Counted from the stretch's first letter, positions 16,035 to 25,469 are shown. The stretch: DNA of 64,000 nt from an uncultured Eremococcus sp. (GCA_943914835.1 CALUDO010000005.1:1-64000); one strand, 5' to 3'. Translations and numbers: made by a program. Notes: generated by a model from the letters alone, not told the origin.

Positions 16035-18494
16035 TTATTTTGACCGGTTGTTAATATTGATGGATCCCTGCCGTCCTCCAATTGTGATCTTATCACCTAG
16101 TTCAATATCTCCTTTTAGAAGCATTTCACTCAAGCTATCCTCAATCTGCTTCTGGATCGCACGACGGATAGGTCGAGCTCCAAATTCAGGATCAAAGCCA
16201 GCTTCGGCAATAATATCCACAGCTGTGTCGGTAATACGTGCTGAAATTTCAAGATCATGAAGCCGGGAAACAATTTCTTGCGCTTGTAGCTTAACGATTT
16301 GACGAATTTCGTCTTTACCAAGAGCATGGAAGACAATGATTTCATCAATTCGGTTAATAAATTCAGGTCTAAAGCCACGCTTAACTTCTTCCATAATCCG
16401 ACTCTGCATAGCCTCATGGTCATGGGTCAAGTCAACCGCTCCAAAGCCAACCGATTTATCATCCCGAAGAGCTGTTGCCCCCATATTGGATGTCATGATA
16501 ATTATGGTATTTCTAAAGTCCACCCGGCGACCCTTACCGTCAGTAAGATGACCATCATCAAAGACCTGGAGCAGGATATTAAAGACATCTGGATGGGCTT
16601 TCTCAACTTCATCTAAGAGAATAACACTGTATGGTTTTTGACGAACTTGTTCAGTTAATTGGCCAGCTTCATCATAACCAACATAACCTGGAGGAGATCC
16701 GACTAATCTTGACACAGTGTGTTTCTCCATATACTCCGACATATCCACCCGAATCATATTATCTTGAGAACCAAACATAGAAGCCGCTAAAGCCTTGGCA
16801 AGTTCTGTTTTACCAACGCCTGTAGGTCCTAAGAAAAGGAAAGATCCAATAGGGCGGTTTGGATTCTTCAAACCAGAATAAGCTCGACGAATGGCTCGAG
16901 ACACAGAAGCGACAGCTTCATCTTGACCAATCACCCGTTCATGGAGCTCTTCCTCAAGATGTACCAAACGTTGAGACTCAGCCATCTTCATTTGTTGAAC
17001 AGGGATACCTGTAGCTAAGGCTAATACTTCAGCCACATCATCTGAAGTCACCTTGAGACGGTGGTCCTCCTCTTGGTCTTGCTGACGGTTTGCTGCTTCC
17101 TGAAGTTGGTCTTCTACCTTCTCTTCTTGGGAACGTACCTGAGCTGCTCGCTCAAAATCACGTTCCAGTATGGCCGCTTCCTTCTGCTTAGCTAGGGTTA
17201 CTAGTTGCTGTTCTAGCGCCTTATAAGATGTTTCTTCAACAGACCCATCAATTCGTACCTTGGCCGCTGCTTCATCAATCAAATCCACCGCCTTATCTGG
17301 TAAGCGACGTTCAGATTGATAGCGAACACTTAGTTTAACAGCCGCCTTGACTGCATCATCAGTTATCAGAACATGATGGTGGTCTTCATATCGATCTTTG
17401 AGGCCATCGATAATTTGTAGAGATTCTTCAATACTAGGTTCCTCAATTTGAACCTTGGAGAAACGACGCTCTAAAGCTGCGTCTTTTTCAATGTACTTCT
17501 GATACTCATTTAGGGTCGTCGCTCCGACCACTTGGATTTCGCCTCGGGCCAAGGCCGGTTTAAGAATATTGGAGGCATCAATCGCCCCTTCAGCTCCACC
17601 AGCTCCAATCAGGGTATGAAGTTCATCAATAAAGAGGATGACCTTTTCATCATTTTGGAGTTCATCGATGATTTTCTTCATCCGTTCTTCAAACTCTCCC
17701 CGGTACTTGGTTCCAGCTACCAGAGACGCAATATCCAACATCACTAACCGTTTACTCGCTATATCTGCCGGCACATCCCCTGCTACCATTCGGCTTGCTA
17801 ACCCTTCAGCGATAGCTGTTTTACCAACTCCCGGTTCCCCTACCAGGACAGGATTGTTCTTAGTCCGACGACTAATAATTTGAACCATTCGTTTAATTTC
17901 TTGGTCCCGTCCAATCACAGGATCCAATTTCTTATCCCGGGCCAGTTGGGTCAAGTCACGTGACACAGAGTCCAGAGTTGGTGTTGTAGACTGACTAGCT
18001 GCCTTCTCTTGTTGCTTTTTATGATTATTAACCGACCGCCGGTCCGTCTTATCTAAACCAATCGTGCTATAAATGCTCTTACGCAATTGGTTTAAGTCAA
18101 TGCCTAAGTTTTTCAGCAAAACGGTAGCATAGATTTCTTCTTTCAACATTCCAAGTAGCAGGTGTTCCGTTCCAACTTTGCCTGCACCCAAGCGTTTAGC
18201 ATCGTTGGAGGCATTCATAATCACTTTCTTGGCTCGAGGTGAATATGGAATCACAATTTCTCCTTGGATACTTGGAATAGAGTTTTGACCTTGAATCATT
18301 TCTAATTCTTTAATTAAACCTTCATAGGTCACTCCGTAATCCTTCAAAACCTTGCCAGCAATCCCGTGTTCTTCTTTGGTTAATCCCAGCAGAATATGCT
18401 CAGTACCTACAGCTTGGTGTCTAAGCAGGTAGGCTTGTTCAGCAGCATAGATCATAGCCTGACGGGCACTTTCAGTAAATAATTCTTCAAACAT
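16035..18494 (-). CDS. clpC: ATP-dependent Clp protease ATPase subunit ClpC
   Basis: Hsp100 unfoldase that feeds ClpP. Order: two Clp_N repeats (about residues 2-145), AAA-1 with Walker A GEPGVGKTA, a middle coiled region with a UVR-like stretch (about 420-450) that in ClpC binds McsB/MecA-type adaptors, AAA-2 with Walker A GPTGVGKTE, and a ClpB_D2 C-terminal domain. 819 residues, typical. GAGGTGAT precedes the ATG. It follows ctsR by 16 bases; mcsA and mcsB are absent, the arrangement common in Lactobacillales. Confidence 0.97.
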   Translation of the reverse strand: MFEELFTESARQAMIYAAEQAYLLRHQAVGTEHILLGLTKEEHGIAGKVLKDYGVTYEGLIKELEMIQGQNSIPSIQGEIVIPYSPRAKKVIMNASNDAKRLGAGKVGTEHLLLGMLKEEIYATVLLKNLGIDLNQLRKSIYSTIGLDKTDRRSVNNHKKQQEKAASQSTTPTLDSVSRDLTQLARDKKLDPVIGRDQEIKRMVQIISRRTKNNPVLVGEPGVGKTAIAEGLASRMVAGDVPADIASKRLVMLDIASLVAGTKYRGEFEERMKKIIDELQNDEKVILFIDELHTLIGAGGAEGAIDASNILKPALARGEIQVVGATTLNEYQKYIEKDAALERRFSKVQIEEPSIEESLQIIDGLKDRYEDHHHVLITDDAVKAAVKLSVRYQSERRLPDKAVDLIDEAAAKVRIDGSVEETSYKALEQQLVTLAKQKEAAILERDFERAAQVRSQEEKVEDQLQEAANRQQDQEEDHRLKVTSDDVAEVLALATGIPVQQMKMAESQRLVHLEEELHERVIGQDEAVASVSRAIRRAYSGLKNPNRPIGSFLFLGPTGVGKTELAKALAASMFGSQDNMIRVDMSEYMEKHTVSRLVGSPPGYVGYDEAGQLTEQVRQKPYSVILLDEVEKAHPDVFNILLQVFDDGHLTDGKGRRVDFRNTIIIMTSNMGATALRDDKSVGFGAVDLTHDHEAMQSRIMEEVKRGFRPEFINRIDEIIVFHALGKDEIRQIVKLQAQEIVSRLHDLEISARITDTAVDIIAEAGFDPEFGARPIRRAIQKQIEDSLSEMLLKGDIELGDKITIGGRQGSININNRSK

Positions 18495-18510
18495 CTTATC
18501 ACCTCTTATA

Positions 18511-18975
18511 TTATTGGTATGAGTACTTTAATTCAGTAAGTATCTCTTTAAGCAAATAGGCGCGGACGGCTTGTTCATCCAGTCCCGTTTGACCTAGAAT
18601 CGTTTTATCCAAAACCCTTAAGGTCATCCGACCCTCCCGAGGGGTCATAATTTCTTGATTCACTAAGGTCTCAATCAAATTCTCGCTCTTGCGCTGACTT
18701 ATGCGAGACCCAATCATTTGCATTAAATGGTCTAAATGATCCACATGATCGGTTAACTGGATCTTTAAAATCCGAATATAACCGCCTCCGCCCCGTTTAC
18801 TTTCCACTAGGTAGCCATGCTCCTGAGTAAAACGGGTATTAATCACATAATTAATCTGGGAAGGAACACAATCAAAGTGTTCAGCAATATCGCTCCGCCG
18901 AATTTCAAGTTCTTCTTGATTCTTCAGGAATTCTTTCAAGTATAATTCAATAATATCTGACATATTCCGTGCCAT
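18511..18975 (-). CDS. ctsR: Transcriptional repressor CtsR
   Basis: Class III heat-shock repressor of clp genes. The winged HTH region shows SDIIELYLKEFL, RRSDIAEHFDCVPSQINYVINTRFT and the glycine-rich wing ESKRGGGGYIRI, all hallmarks, with a C-terminal dimer domain. 154 residues. GGGGGG seven bases ahead of the ATG. Its own operator lies just upstream, so the ctsR-clpC pair is expected to be autoregulated. Confidence 0.97.
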   Translation of the reverse strand: MARNMSDIIELYLKEFLKNQEELEIRRSDIAEHFDCVPSQINYVINTRFTQEHGYLVESKRGGGGYIRILKIQLTDHVDHLDHLMQMIGSRISQRKSENLIETLVNQEIMTPREGRMTLRVLDKTILGQTGLDEQAVRAYLLKEILTELKYSYQ

Positions 18976-18992
18976 GGGTCAACCCCCCTAAC

Positions 18993-19038
18993 ATTGACTA
19001 TCTTTGACCATTATATCAAAGGTCTTCTAAAAAACAAG
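18993..19038 (-). promoter_or_regulatory. ctsR-clpC promoter with CtsR operator
   Basis: Minus-strand heptads GGTCAAA and AGTCAAT, three bases apart (18993-19009), fit the CtsR consensus (GGTCAAA-N3-GGTCAAA) with two mismatches in the second. A TATAAT -10 abuts the operator (19010-19015), with TTGTTT 16 bases upstream as a weak -35. Binding here would block promoter clearance. Confidence 0.85.
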
Positions 19039-19096
19039 CCCCGTGCTCAAGCTTCATAGATTCATATTTTCTCCAGTCTCCAGTTATTGTCAACAA

Positions 19097-19131
19097 AAGG
19101 AAAGCCCAGCGTCTTAGGCTAGGCTTTCCTT
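19097..19131 (-). terminator. Intrinsic terminator after nrdG
   Basis: Stem AAGGAAAGCC / GGGCTTTCCTT on the minus strand, followed by a T-rich stretch. Confidence 0.8.
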
Positions 19132-19163
19132 CTATAGGTTGGATTGAATATATATTAGTTGAT

Positions 19164-19736
19164 CTAACGATAGGCTTCCCCGTTGGCCTGGGTCCACAAG
19201 ACAATTTCTTTCTGCTTTAAAGAGGCAGGAACATCAATAATTCGCTGATTAGCCGACCCCCTAAATTGCAGGGTCAAGTCCTTACGACTTATATCAAACC
19301 GGCCATCCACAAGAACATCTAGAAGACTCAAGAGTTCCAACTTGTCCTGAGAATCGACCAACAATTCTTCAAAAGTATACCCCGTCCAGGACCAAATATC
19401 CTTACTCTGTCCAAAATGGTCGCGAACTGCGTGACAGAGAGGAAGGGTTACATTGGTATTCAACATGGGCTCCCCCCCTAAGAGGGTCAGACCTTGGCAA
19501 TAAGGAGCGGCCAGGTCTTCAATAATCTGGTCTTGCAGGGCTTGATCATAGACTTGGCCATAATTAAAATTCTGGGCCACTCGGTTATAACACCCCTTGC
19601 AGGCAAAAGGACAGCCTGACACGTATAAGGAACAGCGAACTCCCTCGCCATCCACAAAATTATAAGGCTTATAATCCGCAATCTTCCCCCGACTCAAGTC
19701 ACTAGCCAACCATTCTTTAGGCTTGGGATTCCGCAT
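19164..19736 (-). CDS. nrdG: Anaerobic ribonucleotide reductase activating protein NrdG
   Basis: Radical-SAM activase that installs the glycyl radical on NrdD. The 4Fe-4S motif is Cys42-X3-Cys46-X2-Cys49 (GCPFACKGCYN), and the substrate/SAM segment TLLGGEPMLN follows. 190 residues, typical. It starts two bases after nrdD ends, so the two are one transcript. Needed only under anaerobic conditions. Confidence 0.95.
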   Translation of the reverse strand: MRNPKPKEWLASDLSRGKIADYKPYNFVDGEGVRCSLYVSGCPFACKGCYNRVAQNFNYGQVYDQALQDQIIEDLAAPYCQGLTLLGGEPMLNTNVTLPLCHAVRDHFGQSKDIWSWTGYTFEELLVDSQDKLELLSLLDVLVDGRFDISRKDLTLQFRGSANQRIIDVPASLKQKEIVLWTQANGEAYR

Positions 19737-19738
19737 AC

Positions 19739-21694
19739 TTAGACCCCCTTGAAACTACGAGAGTCATTTGAAGCCTTAGCTTTGAGTGCCTTGCGCTGAT
19801 TTAATTCTTCAAGGGTCAGATGCTTGAGGCGAGCTGCAATTTCCTTATGGCGACCGTGAACCATAGGGCGCTTTTGAGGATTGCCTAGATAACCACAGGT
19901 CCGTTTGACCACATCACATGTTTCTGGATTACGGTTACCACATTGAGGACATTTAAATCCATGCTCTGTCGGAGTGAAATCGCCATCAAAGCCGCATTCA
20001 TAACAATGGTCGATGGGAGTATTGGTCCCCAGATAGGCAATCCGATCATAGGCATAATCCCAAACGGCTTCCAAAGCTTTCGGATTCTGCTTAAGGTTAG
20101 GATATTCACAATAATGGATAAAACCACCACTAGAATAAGGAGGGTAGTCTTTTTCAAATTCAATCTTTTCAAAAGGACTGGACTTCTTGCGTACATCATA
20201 ATGGAAGGAGTTAGTGTAGTAATCCTTATCGGTAATGTCTTTGACCTTACCAAATTTAGCCTTATCTAAGCGGCAAAAACGGTCAGTCAGGCTCTCAGAA
20301 GGGGTAGCATAGACAGAGAAGTGGTAGCCATAGGCCTGGCTTAAGGCATCAGCCTTAGCCTTCAGGCGAGACATAATCGCTAGGGTGAATGCTTTGGCCT
20401 GTCGGTTAGACTCCCAATTCGGTCCATAATAAATGGTAGCCACTTCGTAAAGGCCAATGTATCCCAAAGACACCGTAGCTCGACCCTCTTTGAATAAGAG
20501 GTCCACCTCCTGGTCTGGACCTAGGCCTTTACCAAAGGCTCCATATTGATAAAGGATTGGAGCCATTTCAGGACGGGCTTCTTTACACCGCTGAACCCGA
20601 TAAAGCAAAGCTTGGCCCACCAGGTCCAAACGTTGGTCTAAGACTTGCCAGAAACCATCCATATCCTTTGCCTTCTCCAGAGCAATCCGGGGCAGATTTA
20701 GGGTCACCACCCCCAAGTTCATTCGTCCATCATTCACCTCTTGACCTTGTGCATCAGTCCAAGCTTGTAAGAAAGACCGACAACCCATAGGAACCTTAAA
20801 GGACCCGGTAATTTCTACTAATTTATCGTACATTAAAACATCCGGATACATCCGCTGAGTGGCACACTTTAGCGCCAATTGCTTAAGATCATAATTGGGA
20901 TCCTCTGGTCTTAAATTAACTCCATCCTTCAAAGTAAAGACCAACTTAGGGAAAATAGCTGTCCGCCGTTCCTTACCCAAACCTTCTATACGGACTTTAA
21001 GAATGGCTTCTTGAATATGCCTCTCAATCCAAGACGTCCCCAATCCAAAACCTAGGGTTGTAAAGGGAGTCTGGCCTTGACAAGTATACAGGGTATTAAT
21101 TTCATATTCTAGACTCTGCATGGCATCATAGATATCTGATTTGGTCTTAGATCTGGCAAAAGCTTCAATTTGATCCGATGAATCTAACCATTCCTCGGCT
21201 AGTCGACGGTTTTTTGCCAAGTTCAATTCAGCATAAGGGGCCAGGACTTGATCAATCCGATTGGCAGAGGTCCCTCCATACTGGCTAGAAGCCACATTGG
21301 CGATAATTTGAGCCATTTGAGCTGTGGCCGTCTGAATTGACTTGGGAGACTCTACCTGAGCATTGCCAATGGTGAAGCCATTCTTAAACATGGTAGCAAA
21401 ATCAATCAAGGAACAATTAGTCATGGGCATATAAGGCTGGTAGTCTAGATCATGAATATGAATATCTCCAGCTAGGTGGGCCTTAGATATTTTCTCCGGT
21501 AACATGGTTAGACCTATGGCCTTGGCCGTTATCCCGGCCGTCAGGTCTCTACGGGTATTAAAGACCCGGCTATCCTTATTGGCATTCTCATTCACCAGAG
21601 ACTGATCTTTTTCAGCCATTTGGCCAAGGCCTTGAAGAATCAAATCTTCAACCCTTATATTCAATGGTTCCTTTTCCAAGTTACTTGCTTCCAT
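19739..21694 (-). CDS. nrdD: Anaerobic ribonucleoside-triphosphate reductase NrdD, lacking the ATP-cone
   Basis: Class III ribonucleotide reductase, converting NTPs to dNTPs without oxygen. The glycyl radical residue is Gly601 in RTCGYLG; a four-cysteine zinc site is at Cys564, Cys567, Cys582 and Cys585; and the core begins with VNENANKDS...NTRRDLTAG. Only about 45 residues precede that core, so the N-terminal ATP-cone (roughly 90 residues in most Lactobacillales NrdD, which are 720-750 long) is absent. An in-frame TAG sits directly before the ATG, so no longer reading is possible. The Shine-Dalgarno is weak (GGGGTGCGG). Confidence 0.93.
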   Translation of the reverse strand: MEASNLEKEPLNIRVEDLILQGLGQMAEKDQSLVNENANKDSRVFNTRRDLTAGITAKAIGLTMLPEKISKAHLAGDIHIHDLDYQPYMPMTNCSLIDFATMFKNGFTIGNAQVESPKSIQTATAQMAQIIANVASSQYGGTSANRIDQVLAPYAELNLAKNRRLAEEWLDSSDQIEAFARSKTKSDIYDAMQSLEYEINTLYTCQGQTPFTTLGFGLGTSWIERHIQEAILKVRIEGLGKERRTAIFPKLVFTLKDGVNLRPEDPNYDLKQLALKCATQRMYPDVLMYDKLVEITGSFKVPMGCRSFLQAWTDAQGQEVNDGRMNLGVVTLNLPRIALEKAKDMDGFWQVLDQRLDLVGQALLYRVQRCKEARPEMAPILYQYGAFGKGLGPDQEVDLLFKEGRATVSLGYIGLYEVATIYYGPNWESNRQAKAFTLAIMSRLKAKADALSQAYGYHFSVYATPSESLTDRFCRLDKAKFGKVKDITDKDYYTNSFHYDVRKKSSPFEKIEFEKDYPPYSSGGFIHYCEYPNLKQNPKALEAVWDYAYDRIAYLGTNTPIDHCYECGFDGDFTPTEHGFKCPQCGNRNPETCDVVKRTCGYLGNPQKRPMVHGRHKEIAARLKHLTLEELNQRKALKAKASNDSRSFKGV

Positions 21695-21701
21695 CTACCG
21701 C

Positions 21702-21749
21702 ACCCCAATATATTGTATTTAATTAATTTTTTATCATATATATTGTGGT
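21702..21749 (-). promoter_or_regulatory. Tandem NrdR boxes upstream of nrdDG
   Basis: Two 16-base elements with the NrdR core CACAATATAT/TACAATATAT start exactly 32 bases apart (21702-21717 and 21734-21749), the three-helical-turn spacing typical of NrdR sites. A TTGACT -35 lies upstream and its -10 (CACAAT, 17-base spacer) falls inside the distal box, so repression by NrdR is expected. Confidence 0.8.
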
Positions 21750-21975
21750 CCATGCAGATGTGAAAGTCAACAGGATATAAGTTTTTGTTTCACAATCCAT
21801 TAGTTTAGATAATATATTCATTAATCACAATCTCTGACCTTACTTAGTTTAGTAACTTTGATTTCGATACAGATATATTTCAAAGATATTCCTAAACTCA
21901 ATAAAGAAAGGATAATCAAGGAATCTTGTTTCACACACCAGCTCTGCAGAAGAAAGTATCTTAACCCAAGGTTAG

Positions 21976-22056
21976 ACTATTAAAGAAGGTCAAGCTATCC
22001 TGGTTAAGACCTACGCCTTAGACCAAGCCTTCCCTAGAACCATCCTGGACCTCTAA
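21976..22056 (+). pseudogene. Possible coding remnant between nrdD and the PTS genes
   Basis: The 456-base stretch between nrdD and the DUF956 gene holds the NrdR boxes, a terminator, and this 26-codon open stretch with protein-like composition (EGQAILVKTYALDQAFPRT) ending in TAA, without a start or ribosome site. It may be the tail of a deleted gene. I cannot name a parent, and chance is not excluded. Confidence 0.25.
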
Positions 22057-22100
22057 GTAAGGAAAACTTCTATGCCTTCTAAAAACTAGTCAAAAAACAA

Positions 22101-22142
22101 AGAGGCCCTAACCCATTCTAATAAGGTGGGTCAGGGGCCTCT
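22101..22142. terminator. Bidirectional terminator after the mannose PTS cluster
   Basis: Long stem AGAGGCCCTAACCCA / TGGGTCAGGGGCCTCT, followed by TTTTT on the plus strand and a T-rich run on the minus strand. Confidence 0.9.
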
Positions 22143-22149
22143 TTTTATC

Positions 22150-22521
22150 TTACTTATTTTTTGATTTAAAGAAGTTTTTTAGGGAAAAAGTAGGTTTATT
22201 TCGGACAATCTGTTCATTAGACAAATAGTTCCGCATCAACTTCAGACAATGCCCCGCATCCTTAACGACAAAATTAAAACTTCCATGGTCTTTAGTATCA
22301 ATGAAAAAACCTCGAATATATCGGTCCTGAAAAAAGATTTGGGCCCGAACGCGAACAATTTCTTGCCAGGGAATTTGGAGGAAATCAGAGGGATTCCTTT
22401 GGTTATAGAATTCAATAGCTCTGTCCCCAATTAATAGATCTCCATGTTTAGATCCAAGACCACCCGACATCAGATTAGCCGTGCTAGTCCCAGCGACCTG
22501 GGTGTTTTGTGATTGGACCAT
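22150..22521 (-). CDS. DUF956 protein of the mannose PTS operon (ManO-like)
   Basis: 123-residue soluble protein of DUF956, a family almost always found as the last gene of mannose-type PTS operons in Lactobacillales. Core segments: GLGSKHGDLLIGDRAIEFYN and a PH-like IPWQEIVRVRAQIFF...RGFFIDTKDHGSFNFVVKD region, ending in a basic tail. The start used is seven bases after GGAGG. It is thought to modulate transport, but its mechanism is unknown. Confidence 0.85.
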   Translation of the reverse strand: MVQSQNTQVAGTSTANLMSGGLGSKHGDLLIGDRAIEFYNQRNPSDFLQIPWQEIVRVRAQIFFQDRYIRGFFIDTKDHGSFNFVVKDAGHCLKLMRNYLSNEQIVRNKPTFSLKNFFKSKNK

Positions 22522-22587
22522 CTTCTTACCTCCAAACAAAGTTCATTATAAGTTAGTATATATATTCAATTTCTTTCTATCTTTAGC

Positions 22588-23505
22588 CTAGAAGATTCCA
22601 ACCAAATGTCCTAGAATCCCTATAGCAAATAAACCAAAGATAATAATAATAGGGTTGACATTCTTCTTCAAGAGCCACATACATGCAAAGGTTAATATGA
22701 GGGCTGCAAATCCAGGAATTAATTGGTCAAGGTTGTCCTGCAAGGTGGTCACCTTCTCAGGGGAGATAGACATACCTGAAGCAACTTGGCCTAATATTTC
22801 TTGTAATTTGCCCCCATCAACAGGTCCATCAGGGAAGTTAACATAAGCTCCTTCAGATAGTGGAACCCGAGAAACCTCCATTGGGAAATTAATAGAAGTC
22901 CATCGTTGTACTAAAATACCCATAATGAACATCCCCAGAATAGAGGCTCCCTTAGTAATAGTTTGCAAAAGACCTCCGGACAAGTCTTTAGTTATCTCAG
23001 ACCCAGACTTGTAACCTAATTCTTGCGTATACCAGAGGAAGGCCACCCGGATAATATTCCAAGAAATAAAGAAGAAAAGGGGCGCAATAATGGATCCACC
23101 GGTTGCTAGTGAGGCTGCAATGGCCCCTAAGATAGGCCGAACAGTGAACCAGAAGACAGGGTCTCCGATACCAGCCAGGGGTCCCATCATACCGACCTTA
23201 ACCCCTTGTAAGGCCCCATCATCAATTTCTGCTCCATTGGCCCGTTCTTCTTCTAGGGCCAAGGTCACCCCGAGAATTGGAGAAGCCAAATAGGGGTGGG
23301 TATTAAAGAATTCCATATGCCGTTGTAGGGAAGCCGCCGCCTCATCTTTTTGAGGGTATAACTTCTTCAAGGCTGGAATTAGAGAATAGGTCCAGCCACC
23401 ATTCTGCATCCGTTCATAGTTCCAAGATCCTTGGAGGAACTGGGACCGGATCATAACTTTCCGACGATCAGCTTTTGAAAGTGTTATTCGTTTCTCTTCA
23501 GTCAT
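22588..23505 (-). CDS. manZ: PTS mannose-family transporter subunit IID
   Basis: Membrane subunit of the mannose/glucose PTS that, with IIC, forms the sugar channel. Family signatures are FLQGSWNYERMQNGGWTYSLIPALKKLYP at the N-terminus and GPLAGIGDPVFWFTVRPI. It has several transmembrane segments in the C-terminal half. The ATG used lies eight bases after AAGGAGG; an earlier ATG overlaps the manY end and has no ribosome site. 305 residues, normal. Confidence 0.95.
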   Translation of the reverse strand: MTEEKRITLSKADRRKVMIRSQFLQGSWNYERMQNGGWTYSLIPALKKLYPQKDEAAASLQRHMEFFNTHPYLASPILGVTLALEEERANGAEIDDGALQGVKVGMMGPLAGIGDPVFWFTVRPILGAIAASLATGGSIIAPLFFFISWNIIRVAFLWYTQELGYKSGSEITKDLSGGLLQTITKGASILGMFIMGILVQRWTSINFPMEVSRVPLSEGAYVNFPDGPVDGGKLQEILGQVASGMSISPEKVTTLQDNLDQLIPGFAALILTFACMWLLKKNVNPIIIIFGLFAIGILGHLVGIF

Positions 23506-23518
23506 CTTCCTGTCCTCC

Positions 23519-24331
23519 TTAATAGTCATTGAGTATATCGCCTAGTGGGTCACCGGAACTTTGTGCCCCACTATTACCACCGTTACCTTTATTTCTAGTT
23601 AAGTTCAAATAGATAATGGCTAAACATAGGCCAATCATACCTGTGGCAATCAGAGTTAATTCACTCAATGGAGCCAAGGCAAAACCTAAGAAGAAGAAAG
23701 GCCAAACTTCCTTGGTGGCCATCAGATTAATAACCATAGCATAACCCACGGCTACCACGAAGCCACCCCCGATTGTCATCCCAGAAGTGAACCAATCAGG
23801 TAAAGATCCCAAGGCCGCTTGGACAGTCGCAGAAGGGATAAAAAGTAAGGCTCCCGCAGGAAGAGCAATACGGAGTCCTTGGCAGGCCAAGGCTACATAG
23901 TGCCAGAATTCAACGCCGCGGAAGTCTCCTTTAGCCGCCGCTGCATCAGCCCGATGGACAATGACTACTGATAGGGTACGGACAATCATGGTCAAGACTA
24001 GCCCCACTGTAGCTAGAGTAATCGCTGCTGCTATCGCAACATTCCGACCATCAGGGGTGAAGTTACCAGCCTTAACAAAAATAATTGCTGAAGCCACAGC
24101 AGCCAAGGCCGCATCTGGTGCAATAGCCGCCCCCACATTGGCCCATCCTAAAGCAATTAACTGCAGGGCTCCACCAAGAATAATACATTCAGCCAAATGA
24201 CCTGTTACCAAACCAATCAAGGAGCAGGCAATAATGGGTTGGTGGAATTGAAATTGATCCAGAACACCTTCCATCCCAGCCAAGAAGGCTACGATGAGGA
24301 CCCCAATAACCGACAATACGCTAAAATCCAT
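23519..24331 (-). CDS. manY: PTS mannose-family transporter subunit IIC
   Basis: Polytopic membrane subunit that carries the sugar-binding site. Typical features are GVLIVAFLAGMEGVLDQFQFHQPII, GALQLIALGWANVGAAIAPDAALA and a run of alanine/glycine-rich helices. The ATG used is six bases after AAGGAGG; the longer frame begins inside manX. 270 residues. It ends with a Gly/Asn-rich cytoplasmic tail. Confidence 0.95.
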   Translation of the reverse strand: MDFSVLSVIGVLIVAFLAGMEGVLDQFQFHQPIIACSLIGLVTGHLAECIILGGALQLIALGWANVGAAIAPDAALAAVASAIIFVKAGNFTPDGRNVAIAAAITLATVGLVLTMIVRTLSVVIVHRADAAAAKGDFRGVEFWHYVALACQGLRIALPAGALLFIPSATVQAALGSLPDWFTSGMTIGGGFVVAVGYAMVINLMATKEVWPFFFLGFALAPLSELTLIATGMIGLCLAIIYLNLTRNKGNGGNSGAQSSGDPLGDILNDY

Positions 24332-24344
24332 AATAATCCTCCTT

Positions 24345-25355
24345 TTATACTTGTAGACCAGATCCTGCCTTAGCTTCAATCAACTTAAATAAGTTGCCTG
24401 ATTTATCGGCTGGAACCTTACGAACGTCAAATTTGCTGCCATGGTCTCTCAACTTTTTATAAGTGTCCACATCATTTTGATCCATTGAAATAGCATTATT
24501 TAGTAGAACCTTTCCAGTCGAGTGGGCCATAGACCCCACATTGATTTGAGGTAGGTCAACCCCCGCTTCAACAGCCTCTAGTGCATCCTGTGGTTTCTCA
24601 AATAGAAGCAAAGCACGAGTGGCACCAAAACGTGGGTCCTTATAAATCTCAACTAGTTTGCTAATAGGAATACAGTGAGCTCTAACACCAGAAGGAGCAG
24701 CTTGTTCAATTAATTTCTTACGAAGGTCATCTTTAGCAACAACATCAGAAACTACAATAATCCGATCAGGGTTGGTGGCCTTGGTCCAAGAGGTAGCTAC
24801 CTGTCCATGTAAGAGTCGGGTATCAATCCGAGCTAAGACAAATTTAATATGGCCATCTCCCAGTACCGTTCCTTCAGGAATCGTACCATCGGCCTTAACA
24901 GCCTTCGCTACTTCGCCTTGCTTTTCCTCTTCAACTAACTCGTCCTCAACCCCCTGGTCTAAACTTTCGGGGCGCACCTTCACTCCCTCTCGCGCTGGCC
25001 TTTGAATGCCAGCGGCTATGTCATGCGCCGTCTCCTTAGACAAACGACCTGCATAGGCTTCAATCAACATGGGTAAGTTCAAACCAGCAACAATCGCTCG
25101 GTTATCAGGATCTTCTTCAAACAAAACATTGGCTTGATTGAAGGGTGACCCGCCCCATAAGTCCACCAAGAAGAGAACTTGGTTCGTATCGAAAGAAGCT
25201 ATCGCTTGGGAAAACTTCTTTCGCAAATCATCTGGACCCTCATCAGGCATAAAAGTCACAGCCGCTACATTCTCTTGTTCTCCAAAGATCATAGATGCCG
25301 ATTGCTTAATACCCATAGCGAATTCGCCATGACTTGCAATGATAATTCCAACCAT
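24345..25355 (-). CDS. manX: PTS mannose-family transporter subunit IIAB
   Basis: Fused phosphocarrier. The IIA domain has the phosphorylation His9 (ASHGEFAMG) and VDLWGGSPFN; a flexible Glu/Lys-rich linker (about residues 125-165) joins it to a IIB domain with phospho-His183 (ARIDTRLLHGQVATSW). Phosphate moves from HPr to His9 to His183 to sugar. It is the first gene of manXYZ-DUF956 and is preceded by a cre site and an extended -10 promoter. The mannose/glucose substrate is inferred from family. Confidence 0.96.
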   Translation of the reverse strand: MVGIIIASHGEFAMGIKQSASMIFGEQENVAAVTFMPDEGPDDLRKKFSQAIASFDTNQVLFLVDLWGGSPFNQANVLFEEDPDNRAIVAGLNLPMLIEAYAGRLSKETAHDIAAGIQRPAREGVKVRPESLDQGVEDELVEEEKQGEVAKAVKADGTIPEGTVLGDGHIKFVLARIDTRLLHGQVATSWTKATNPDRIIVVSDVVAKDDLRKKLIEQAAPSGVRAHCIPISKLVEIYKDPRFGATRALLLFEKPQDALEAVEAGVDLPQINVGSMAHSTGKVLLNNAISMDQNDVDTYKKLRDHGSKFDVRKVPADKSGNLFKLIEAKAGSGLQV

Positions 25356-25404
25356 TCGAATACCTCCTTAACATAAATATGAAATATAAATAATTCCGTG
25401 GCTA

Positions 25405-25456
25405 ATTATACCACTAAAGAAAAAGTATCACCATACAATTTATAAAACGTTTTCAA
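25405..25456 (-). promoter_or_regulatory. cre site and promoter of the mannose PTS operon
   Basis: Minus strand: TGAAAACGTTTTAT (25442-25455) fits the CcpA operator consensus with one mismatch. An extended -10 TGGTATAAT (TATAAT at 25405-25410) follows 31 bases later; no good -35 is seen. The cre lies upstream of the core promoter, a position compatible with activation as well as repression. Confidence 0.75.
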
Positions 25457-25469
25457 TAAATTTGTGCAT

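Noticed and set aside
16255..16616. Plus-strand frames inside clpC (97-105 codons)
   Set aside because: Antisense shadows of a conserved gene without ribosome sites.
19016..19204. 62-codon minus-strand frame after nrdG
   Set aside because: Overlaps the nrdG 3' end in another frame and spans the nrdG terminator.
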